Shown in pieces: positions 1 to 8,076 of a stretch of DNA of 17,108 nt (position 1 is its first letter; every line of letters begins with the position of its first letter). Made by a program: the position numbers and the translations under genes. The notes under the pieces are model-generated. The model ran no database searches. It saw nothing but the letters and a program-made list of their open reading frames with translations, and had not been told where the DNA came from. The stretch comes from Acanthamoeba lenticulata (lineage: Eukaryota; Discosea; Longamoebia; Acanthamoebidae). The stretch is taken from positions 1 through 17,108 of the forward strand of contig NAVB01001218.1 of NCBI GenBank assembly GCA_002179805.1, given 5' to 3'.

Positions 1-218
1 TGCGAGAGGAAGGGAAAGAAAGAAAGAGCCCAAGGCAAATCGGCCGCCAATATCACTCCTCGGCGGCAAAAAACCGGGATGCACCTTCGAAACCGGGATT
101 TTGTGTAGATTATTAACTTTGACGCTAAATCCCTTCGGCAGCCATCGACCAACCTTTCTTTCTTCTCTTCCCCTTCTTCTCTATCCGGCTTCGCCAGTCG
201 ATCCAAAAAGAAGAGATA
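1..218 (+). promoter_or_regulatory. Upstream region and 5' UTR of the eL22 gene
   Basis: No coding exon is recognisable here. A pyrimidine-rich stretch at about 153-186, made of CTTT/TTCT units, lies just ahead of the start codon and resembles the pyrimidine tracts near ribosomal-protein gene starts. A short AT-rich patch (TATTAACTTT, about 111-120) is the only TATA-like element seen. The transcription start cannot be fixed from sequence alone. Any gene further upstream is outside the window. Confidence 0.4.
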
Positions 219-1069
219 ATGTCCACCGCCGCGAAGGGCAAGTCCGTACGTGCTCCCCTCCTTTAGTACTACCTCACGTCGAGTTGTTCTGTAGTGGAGC
301 CTTTGATCTTCATTGATGTAAGACACGTTTGAATGAAATTAATCTCTCGATCCAATCTTTTCAGACTGCCAAGGCCGCTCCCAAGAAGGCCGCCACCCCC
401 GCCAAGGACGCGGCTGCCCCTAAGGCCGCTGCTGGCACCAAGGCCGCCGCCCCTAAGGCTGCCCCCAAGGCCGCTGCCCCTAAGGCTGCCGCCCCTAAGA
501 AGGAGGGCGCCGCCAAGTCGGCCAGCACCAAGACCGCCGCCCCCAAGGCTGCCGCTCCTAAGGCTGCCGCTAAGGCCACCGTCGCCAAGAAGGAGGGCGC
601 TAAGGCCCCCAAGGCCGCCGCCGCCAAGGCCACCGTGGCTAAGCCCGCCGCCGTGAAGGCTCAGACCCCCAAGGTCAAGGTCGCCCCCTCGAAGCCCAAG
701 GTGAAGAAGGCTAAGAAGGCCGGTAAGCCCAAGAAGAAGGTGCTCAAGTTCAGCATTGACATCACCGACCCCGTTGAGGATGGCATCATCGACCCCAACG
801 CCTTCGAGAAGTTCCTCCACGACAAGATCAAGGTGAACGGCAAGGCTGGCCAGCTCGGCAACGCCATCAGGATCACCAGGGAGAAGACGAGGCTCACCGT
901 CCACTCCTCGATCCCCTTCTCCAAGAAGTACCTCAAGTACCTCACCAAGAAGTACCTCAAGAAGCAGAAGCTCCGCGATTGGCTCCGCGTGGTTGCCGCC
1001 AGCAAGACCAGCTACAAGCTCAAGTACTTCAACATTCAGGACCAGGAGGAGACGGCCGAGGAGCAGTAA
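219..1069 (+). CDS. RPL22: 60S ribosomal protein L22 (eL22) with a histone H1-like Ala/Lys/Pro N-terminal extension
   Basis: Two exons, 219-245 and 365-1069, are joined by a phase-0 intron (donor GTACGT, acceptor TTTTCAG), giving 243 residues. The first exon encodes only nine residues (MSTAAKGKS). Residues about 10-131 are a low-complexity extension rich in KAA, APKAA and KKEG units. The eL22 core starts near residue 132 and carries hallmark strings such as [33 protein letters not shown] and LRDWLRVVA; an acidic tail (EETAEEQ) ends the protein. eL22 is a structural protein of the large ribosomal subunit that contacts 28S rRNA. Ordinary eL22 is about 125-130 residues, so almost half of this protein is extension, as in insect L22 proteins with H1-like tails. 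The ATG at 219 is preferred over the in-frame GTN start at 329, which lies inside the intron. Confidence 0.95.
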
Positions 1070-1204
1070 GCTATTTTTCTCTCGACTGGCAAGGACATTG
1101 TCAAAAACATAAAATTAAAAAAAAACCAAAAATCGAGATCTCAAGTGTCAATGGGGATCAACAACTAGGAAGGTTTTGCCTGAACAAGTTCGATGTATTC
1201 ACGG
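1070..1204. other. Convergent intergenic spacer between eL22 and PGS1
   Basis: This 135-bp gap separates two genes that end facing each other. It holds a strongly A-rich run on the + strand at about 1107-1132. No canonical AATAAA is present for either gene, so the 3' ends probably use variant signals. The two 3' UTRs may overlap as antisense. Confidence 0.45.
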
Positions 1205-3445
1205 TCAAAAGTAGGAGGCAAGAAGGCCAGTGGCGAGATTGATCCAGGGCGTCACGTGCCGGGTTGGCTCTTCGAAGGTCTTCTCCGTCACGAGCTTGGT
1301 GCTGTCGAACAGAGTTGCCTTCTCCTGCACGGCACGCACAGTCAAGGTGGTGCCCGCAACTGCAAGCAACCGGTGCCCCGTGAGCGTAGGGAGGGCGTAC
1401 CTCGGCCAGCTTGCTTCGTAGGACGGGGTCCTCTGTCAGCACAACCGCCTGCGCCTCCAGATCACGGTCGGTCGATCGACGGCCTGCAGCACAGCCAGAC
1501 GTCAAGGCCTTCTTCCTATGGGGAAGGAGAACCTTTTGTACGTACCGAGGTTGGGACTGCCGATCAGAGTGAGGACGGGCAGGCTTTCGCCGGCGGGCGT
1601 GTACCACAGGCCCTTGGCGTGGAAGGTCCATCCTTGTCGGAAGTACTCGAAGATACGCACGCGATCGCCCTGGCCGTGCTTCTCCACCTCTTGGAAGAAC
1701 TGTGGCGCCAACAACAACAACACAGCTTTCTCGTCAATCATCCTCTCCCGCCTGTGTTGGGAGAAAAACGAGCACTCGGACCTGCTTCTCCACCGCGGTG
1801 TAGCCCATGGGGATGTAGTACGACATGCCCTTGCTGTTGAAGAAGCCGTTGGCCTGTCCACGTACCGCCACAGTGAACAACCATCATCACCAGCAGCAGC
1901 AACTGAGCAAGAAAACCAAACGAAGACTACCTCTGGGCTGGCGGTGATGACGTTCACGCGTGCGCGGTTGTTTGGCGCAAGAATGGCGGCCTTGTAGCGA
2001 CGCGTGATGTTGAAGTAGGCCGAGGCCAGGTCCAGTGTGGCCCCAGAAGCCGAGCACATGGACAGCACACGCTCGGTAACCTGCTCGTCATGATGAATGC
2101 CAAAGCGGCCCATCTGGACCGTGGGGAAGACCCACGTCTGTGGCGCCGACGACGATGAAGAAGAAGACGACGACGTCACCGAAGCCAATGGCTCAGATGG
2201 AACCAAGAGCGGCTCAATCCGACTTCGTGCGAACGCGGCAAACTCGGCGAGCGGCGCCTTCTCGGGGTGCGGGCAGCCCGGCGGCAGCCTGAGGTCGCCC
2301 TGCGGCGTAATTCCGTAGCTGAACTCGCTCGACTGTGACACACACGCGTACGCAGAATATGTAATTCGTCAGCGACGCGCTTTGCGCACCGTGGGAGGGA
2401 GGCTGGACGTGGCCAGTCGGTGGCGCAACGCACACGAGTGATCAGTGTCTCGAAGAAGTCGCTCAGCGCGGGCGCCTGCCTGAACAGCATGTACCGATCC
2501 TGCCGGTTGGTAAAGTACTGGTCCGACAGGTTGGCACTGTCCGCGGCGCGCCGTCACGCGTGAGCCCGTGAGCCGTCACGCGTGAGTTTGTGCAAAAGCA
2601 GGTGCGCAAGCATGTGTGTGCACGGGTGTGCAATAATTACCCGCTGAGCATGGTGTCATCGTCAAACACAAAGGTCTTGAAGTGGGACACGCCCAGGATT
2701 TCGTTCCACCGCGGCGGAGCCAGTCGCTTGACCAGGCCCCGCAGGTCGGGCGTCTGGTAAAGACTCACCGACACCGTTCCCGGGTGGGCCTCGACCTAAT
2801 GCGCGCCCAAGTGAGAAGCGAGCGCCTTCTCTTTGACAAAGGGTTTTGTGTGGCGGGCGCGGTACCAGCGGGCGCAGCATGGCGGCCGAGTTGGGGTTGC
2901 CGCGGAGGCCACGGGAGCAGTCCAGGAGGATCGACACGCGGAGGTCCTTGTTGCGCTCGCATGCCTCGCGCAGCAGCGAGACCTGGCCAGGTGGTGGGGG
3001 CGGTGAGGCACCATAGCTCGAGCTGTGCGCACTGGCCTGGCGGACGAACCAGTTCTTGCTCTTGGGGGCCCGTGCCGAGGTAGAGCGCGGCGATGACCAC
3101 ACGCTGGCGGGCTCGTTTGACTCCGTCCTGCACAGACGCGGAAGATGAGAACGATTGTGGTGCCAAATCAATTGACCGTCAAAGGGTGTGCACCTTCAGC
3201 TGCTCGAAGAAGTCGTTGGGCGTGGGCAAGACTTGGACTGCATCCTCGCCAGTGTGGTGAAGCGGGAAGGCCGGCCCGTGTGCGGCCAAGGCCGTACGCA
3301 GCTTGTCCAGCTCCGGCGCGCTTCCCTGTTGTGCATTCGTACTGCCGGAGGGAGTTGCCACAAGGCGCTTGCCCCCCGTGATGAAGCAGTGCGGCCGGAG
3401 CGCTTCCGCCCCACGCCTGGCTCCTCCTCGCACAGCGCACTTCAT
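1205..3445 (-). CDS. PGS1: CDP-diacylglycerol-glycerol-3-phosphate 3-phosphatidyltransferase (phosphatidylglycerophosphate synthase), mitochondrial, phospholipase D superfamily
   Basis: Ten exons on the minus strand (3445-3194, 3127-3050, 2982-2866, 2795-2641, 2536-2434, 2332-1931, 1853-1782, 1699-1546, 1483-1401, 1324-1205) give 511 residues; every junction is GT-AG with matching phase. The family enzyme transfers the phosphatidyl group of CDP-diacylglycerol to glycerol-3-phosphate, the committed step toward cardiolipin in mitochondria. PGS1 landmarks appear in order: DFFEQLK and ALYLGTGPQEQEL near 75-110; VSILLDCSRGLRGNPNS near 126-142; the first PLD motif H187-x-K189-x4-D194 followed by LSGANLSDQYFTNRQDRY; SAYFN and ASPE before residue 369; and the second motif H420-A-K422-GLWY with LIGSPNLG and DRDLEAQ. 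The Arg/Ala-rich start (MKCAVRGGARRGAEALRPH) fits a mitochondrial presequence. A nine-serine run sits in exon 6. Length is close to human PGS1 (about 556). The frame is open upstream to 3604, so a longer start is possible. Confidence 0.93.
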
Positions 3446-3775
3446 CACAGAAAATACGAAATAAGAATTCAATAGAGAAAAACACAACAGCAAAGAGAAA
3501 CCCGAAAATAAATGGGGTTGTGTACAACAAGGCGAGTATGCAGGCGTGATGGTGACGTACACCAAGATGACCGTGGTTCTCCTAACACAGGGATCGCTGT
3601 GCACAATTATGCAATTGCCGTTGCACCGTCACATGGAGGGTGGTTCCATTGTTGCCGACTCCGCTCGCCAGACGGCTCGCCAGACCGCGGAAAAAATGGA
3701 GGACTTACGCAAGACGAAGAAGAGAAGAAAGACAGCGAGCGGCCAAGTCCGCCAGACCGAGGCACAAACGCGGCA
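3446..3775. promoter_or_regulatory. Shared divergent promoter region between PGS1 and the Nudix gene
   Basis: These 330 bp lie between two head-to-head start codons and must contain the promoters and 5' UTRs of both genes. The PGS1 side (3446-3511) is A-rich on the + strand. On the Nudix side GCCAGAC occurs three times within about 3668-3758, twice in close tandem. A reading frame in phase with Nudix exon 1 is open from 3512, so a longer Nudix N-terminus cannot be excluded. No TATA box is convincing. Confidence 0.45.
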
Positions 3776-4872
3776 ATGTTAGATCGGGTAAAGCGAGTGT
3801 TCAAGAATGGCGAGGGCAGCCCCCAGAACTCGCTAGATCGTGGTACGCGCCGGCGATGCAGACCACCTTCATCTTGTTGTGCAGAAAGAAATGGAGACAA
3901 AATTAAGCCAAACTGATCACCTCTTTGTGCTTTGTAGTGCCGCCACAAGAAGAGCCCAAGAAGAAAAAAGAAAAAGAAGGTACTTACTTCATCTTCTCAA
4001 TTGCGATGAATTGGCGCACCAGCGCCTGACCCCACTGGCTCTCTTGGCGAGCAGAATGGAGTCGACAAACGGGCTGCCCGACGTGGAACTTCAGCATTGT
4101 GGTGGTCCAGCACCCCGACGGCCGCTTCCTCGCCGTGCACGAGTCGCGAGGCCGGGGCTGGTGGCTGCCAGCCGGCTTCGTCGATCCCGGCGATGACCTC
4201 ATGAGCGCCGCCATCCGCGAAACCAAGGAAGAGGCCGGCATCGACGTGCGGCTTGAGGGCATCCTGCGCATCGAGCACACGCTGACATCCTATCGCGGCC
4301 GGTGCCGCATCATCTTCTTCGGTCGGCCCATCGACCCGGCCCAGCCGCCCAAGTCAGAGCCCGACAAAGAGTCCGAGGGCGCCGCGTGGGTGACGCTCGA
4401 TGAGCTCCTGCAGCTCGGCCAGTGCGCGCCGGGCTTGCGCGGGCCCGAGCTGCTCGAGTGGGGCCGCTACATCCAGGGCGGCGGTACCATCTTCCCGCTG
4501 AGCCTTCTAACACGCGAGGGCGAGATGATCCCCGCCCCACCAGCAGCAGCGCCATCAGCACCAACAGCAACGTCGGCCACGATAACGACGACGACAACCA
4601 CAACGTCGCCAGACCTGGCTGTGACGCCAAGCGACACCGCCTTCTCGTCATCGTCTTCGCTCGTGCGAGCTCGCGTGAACGAGGGCGAGGTCGAAGGTGA
4701 GGCCGAAGAGGGGAGCAGCATCATTGCCAGCGGTGGCAGCGATAACGCAGACGGCGCCAAGCCGCTGGACCTCACAAGTAGCAGCCCGATCGTGCGCGCA
4801 GCGGCGACATCGCCCGAGGAAGCCAACGAGCAGCGGGGAAGCAGCAGCCGAGCGGCAGGCTGCCCACCATGA
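3776..4872 (+). CDS. Nudix hydrolase-domain protein with low-complexity C-terminal tail
   Basis: Three exons (3776-3842, 3938-3979, 4055-4872) give 308 residues; the two introns (95 and 75 nt) have GTAC donors and phases that close. The N-terminus is basic and Lys/Glu-rich (PKKKKEKEE) and leads into WSRQTGCPTWNFSIVVVQ, the first strand of the Nudix fold. The Nudix box spans GFVDPGDDLMSAAIRETKEEAGI. The RExxEExG core is intact, but the first conserved Glu of Gx5E is Asp. Nudix enzymes cleave nucleoside diphosphates linked to another group using Mg2+ held by the REx2EE glutamates; the substrate cannot be told here. After the domain (SLLTREGEMIP) a tail of about 120 residues is rich in Ala, Ser, Thr, Pro and acidic residues with no recognised fold. 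The first two exons are short and rest on splice logic; an ATG further upstream is possible. Confidence 0.8.
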
Positions 4873-4897
4873 CGACCCGTACGCGCGAGAGCCTCAG

Positions 4898-4903
4898 AAT
4901 AAA
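4898..4903 (+). terminator. Polyadenylation signal AATAAA of the Nudix gene
   Basis: A canonical AATAAA lies 25 nt after the Nudix stop codon in a locally A/T-richer stretch, a typical position in a gene with a short 3' UTR. The exact cleavage site is not visible. Confidence 0.5.
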
Positions 4904-5128
4904 CTACTTAGTAGGCCCAGGGAAGTAGCCTCACTTGGGACGACACACATGAGTATTGAAACAACAAGAGAACAATCTCATCAGGAAGTTCAGCTGCAGC
5001 TGTAGAAGACAATGTGGGTGACCAGACAAGCGCCGTTGGTGTAGACGCAACTTTCTGTACTACGGTACCTTCGTTGTTGAGGATAGGGTTGTGTGAAGAA
5101 GCAGAACTGATGGAGGAGGGCGACGCAG

Positions 5129-5152
5129 GAGCTCCTCTCACGAGAGGAGCTC
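5129..5152. repeat. Perfect 24-bp palindrome upstream of REV1
   Basis: Two 11-nt arms (GAGCTCCTCTC and its complement) flank a two-base AC centre. It sits about 80 bp upstream of the REV1 start codon. In DNA it could bind a dimeric regulator; in RNA it would form a stable hairpin in the 5' leader if transcription starts upstream. Confidence 0.7.
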
Positions 5153-5233
5153 ATTCTTGACATTCTGGCAACTAATTTTTTCTGCGTATCAAATAAACAG
5201 ACTTTACCAGTGTAGGCAAAACGTGTATCATGC

Positions 5234-7885
5234 ATGATGAAGAAAGAGGACAACGGCCAAGACCTTGCGGGCGAGCCAGCTGCACAGTCCGAATCCGCTC
5301 CCAAAGCTGCCCCGGCACAGGCAATAAGCAACTTTGTGGAGCAGTATTATCAGACTTCAACATTTCACCACCTGTCGTCGTGGAAAGGTGCCCCCCCCCC
5401 CAGCGCTGAACACCACAACCGTTGTGGCAAAGGGCGGTAATGCTCATGTTGTAAGCAGCCCGCCTGCAGGAGTTCACGTCCAGCGTGGCTTCTGGCGTGG
5501 CCCGGCCAGATGTGCCCAATTTCAAGCCCAGCGGTAAAGGCACGGGCAAGGAGAAGGCACAAGAGGAAAGCCCCGTGGCTTCACAAGCTTCGCAGACATC
5601 CTCGCCTGAAGACGCTCCTCACAACCCGAGGTGTGCCTCGTTTGGAGAATGTGAAAGAGGCACTTGGTTCTTACCCTCCTCACCAGGCAACTTGTGGCAG
5701 TGGGCCTTCGAGCGACACCGGAGAAACTGATTGTGGCGCATGTGGACATGGACGCCTTTTATGTTAAGTACGTCTCCTCTTGCTCATCTTCACTGATCTC
5801 AATCAAACCTGTTGTGGTCCAATCAGCGTGGCCATACGCGACAACCCGGCGCTGATCGGTCGGCCAGTCGTGGTGTGCCCGTCAAAGAACGTCAATGGCA
5901 CATCAGAGGTGTCCACCTGCTCGTACGCCGCGAGGCGCTTCGGTTCGCCAGGACTGTCCACGTCAAGAAATGAGATGCCTCCTCTAGAGTCTCACCGTGT
6001 GCGCAGGAATCAAGCCTCGCATGTTTGTGCGAGAGGCCCGCGCGTTGTGTCCCGACCTTGTCTGCCTGCCGTGCGAGTACGAGAAATACGAGAAAGTGTC
6101 TCAGCAGATCTACCAGATCTTCCTTAAGTACTCCAACCGCGTCCAGGTACCTGAGGAGGCTTTTTGGTTGGTGGCTTCTGTGGTGCTCAACTTGACCTCC
6201 TCTGCACCAGGCCGTGAGCGCCGACGAAGCCTTCATCGATGTTTCGTCGTACAACGACCCTGAAGAGGCCATCGCCAACCTGAGGCGCGACATCTACAAC
6301 CAAACGGGTTGTCCAGCCAGTGCCGGCATCTGTACGCGACAAGCCTCCCTCAGTGTTGTGGTTCGTCTGCTCACGTTGACACTCTGAAGCCCACAATCTG
6401 CTGCTGGCGAGGCTGGCCACGGAGAAGGCGAAGCCTGCCGGCCAGTTCTACCTCAAGGAACACCAGGTTTGGTCATAGATCCCACCGAGGATCATCGATA
6501 CCATAGCTAACACTTTCTTCTTACGAGCGTGCGTGTGGTACTGTACAGGTGGACGAGTTCCTGATGGGACTGAATGTGGATCAGTTGCCGGGCGTCGGGC
6601 CTTCGCTTGCCCAGAAGCTGAACCTACGGAACATACACACGGTCGCCGACCTTCGGCTCCAGTCGCTGGTACCGCAGAGCAGTGGAGTTGGCGCTTGGAG
6701 ATGTTGTTGTGCCTCACACACTTTTGCGCGATCCTTAGGAATGGCTGGAGAAAGAGCTAGGCAAGAAGAAGGGCCAGATGCTGTTCAACTTTGCTCGTGG
6801 TGTCGATGACCGCTCCTTCCAGCCACTTCACGTACGGGCTTGCGCCACATGAACGGCCCACTGCAGCCTGATGAATCTGTCTTTCATCATCGATGATGCA
6901 GACGCGTAAGTCGATCGGCACGCAGTTGAGCTGGGGCGTGCGCTTCACTGAGAAAGAGCAGGTCAAGGGCTTCCTTTTCGACGTGGCCCGCGAGGTGGCC
7001 AAGCGCATGCGCGAGGCTCGTGTGAAAGGTTCCCGCATCAATCTCAAGGTGGCCTCCTTTCATAATCTTGGTTGTGGGTCATGGCTGTTTCCTGACGGCC
7101 AACGGCGCACGCATGGATAGATCAAACGAAAGAAGCCAGGTGGAGCCGAGTCAGAAAAGGTGTTTAACCCGGGCGAGATCAACGAGCAGTCGCGTTCGCG
7201 CACGCTCCACATCTTCACGGATGACGCCGAGGTTATCGCCAAAGAGGCTCTTTCGCTCTTCGTTTCCATGCTGATCCCGCCAAGCGAGGTCTTATTCCAG
7301 AGCGCCATCATCACCAACGTCTGTTCAAAGCTTCTGACATTAATGTTGACGTTGCTGGATGATGCCGTTGGGAACAGGTGCGCGGGGTGGGCTTGTTTGT
7401 GGACAAGCTCGACACGGATGAGAGCGAAGCGGGGAAGGTGAAGGCAAGCTCCAGTGCAGCGCTCGACCGCTTCTTCACGAAGCTAGAGCAGAAGCCACAT
7501 GATCGCCCCGAGGACAGGAGCGGTGAAGAAGACCACCAAAAGCAGGAGGAAGAGAACAAACAGGTGGCCACACAGAAGGACGAACCTGACCGAAGTCGAG
7601 GGGCCACGTCGCCCGCCAAGCGAAAGGTCGTTGGTGATGACGAAGAACAAACGCCAGACAATCAGCAAGAAAAAACATCAGCCCCAACCCCACCAAAGAG
7701 GCCCAAGGCAACAGCTTCAGCAGCAACCAAATCGACACCAGGTTCTCCCCACAAGTACTTCTTGAGTATGCGGACTGTGCTTGACGCTCTCCACCACAGG
7801 GCGCAAGACAAACAAGGCTCTGGGTGGCAACACCAGTCCAGGCAAGCAGATCACTCTGGCCCACATGTTCGGGCGTCCGCCGTAG
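5234..7885 (+). CDS. REV1: REV1-type Y-family translesion DNA polymerase, compact, BRCT-less
   Basis: Thirteen exons (5234-5387, 5459-5630, 5687-5767, 5827-5942, 6007-6146, 6211-6331, 6390-6466, 6549-6668, 6739-6831, 6902-7048, 7121-7288, 7378-7741, 7800-7885) give 612 residues. REV1 identity, rather than pol eta, kappa or DinB, rests on the N-digit string NFVEQYYQTSTFHHLSSWK (residues 33-51), on CSYAARRFGIKPRMF, and on RGVGLFVDKL after the little finger. The Y-family site is HVDMDAF (D129) with SADEAF (D226, E227); LPGVG and GQMLFNFARGVDDR mark the thumb, and SIGTQLSWGVRF the little finger. REV1 bypasses abasic sites and damaged G, usually inserting dCMP, and scaffolds other translesion polymerases in the nucleus. 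Unlike animal and yeast REV1 there is no N-terminal BRCT domain and no recognisable C-terminal interaction domain. Residue 43 is Thr where REV1 normally has its template Arg. The tail is charged and has PIP-like motifs. Upstream ATGs at 5230 (out of frame) and 5237 (in frame) are the start alternatives. Confidence 0.9.
5391..5401 (+). repeat. Poly-C run in REV1 intron 1
   Basis: Eleven consecutive C residues begin three bases after the GT of the first REV1 intron (5388-5458). The tract lies wholly in the intron under the model, where it cannot shift a reading frame. It is a plausible site of length polymorphism or sequencing error. Confidence 0.8.
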
Positions 7886-8076
7886 GCGCGCAACACAAAT
7901 AAAGAGCTTCATTCCTAGCATTCTAGGGTGACGTGGTGTCGACAAAGCTCGAGCAGGCACATGGCCGCAGGCACGTGAAGGAGCGGAACAACAGCACAAA
8001 GGAGTCTCACGCATCGATAACGTAACGCTCATCTCTTCTGCCCCCTTTCATACTCTTCGAGTGCGGGGTTTTTTCT
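7886..8076. other. Intergenic region between REV1 and the PAS-domain gene
   Basis: This 191-bp gap has an AATAAA at 7898-7903, 12 nt past the REV1 stop, which probably ends the REV1 transcript. A small inverted repeat, CTAGCATTCTAG, follows near 7915-7926. The rest is the promoter and leader of the next gene, ending in a T-rich patch (about 8069-8075) just before its ATG. No coding potential was seen. Confidence 0.5.

Larger units (their letters stand above)
4873..5233. other. Intergenic region between the Nudix gene and REV1
   Basis: These 361 bp contain the Nudix 3' end, with an AATAAA 25 nt past the stop, and the REV1 promoter and 5' UTR. A short upstream ORF starts at the ATG near 4949 and encodes 18 residues (MSIETTREQSHQEVQLQL). 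A perfect 24-bp palindrome lies at 5129-5152. A second AATAAA occurs at 5192-5197, close to the REV1 start. No BRCT-like coding potential was found here, and the gap is too short for a BRCT domain plus linker. A minus-strand ORF with a weak F-box-like string is discussed under findings. Confidence 0.5.

Noticed and set aside
101..316. 71-residue plus-strand ORF before eL22
   Set aside because: It covers the leader, the first eL22 exon in another frame and the intron; no protein features.
365..700. Repeat array resembling a CRISPR or satellite
   Set aside because: The periodicity comes from codons for Ala, Lys and Pro in one continuous reading frame, with no constant repeat or spacer length.
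269..904. 211-residue minus-strand ORF rich in Gly/Leu
   Set aside because: It is the antisense shadow of the GCC/AAG-rich eL22 exon 2; the repeats keep the opposite frame open and the product has no family features.
1193..1997. Overlapping plus-strand ORFs of 159-215 residues
   Set aside because: They run across exons and introns of PGS1 on the other strand, whose spliced product matches its family from end to end.
4996..5160. Open + frame (about 50 codons, acidic) as a missing REV1 5' exon
   Set aside because: It shows no resemblance to a BRCT domain or REV1 N-terminus, ends in TGA at 5158-5160, and has no suitable splice donor in phase with the REV1 start exon.
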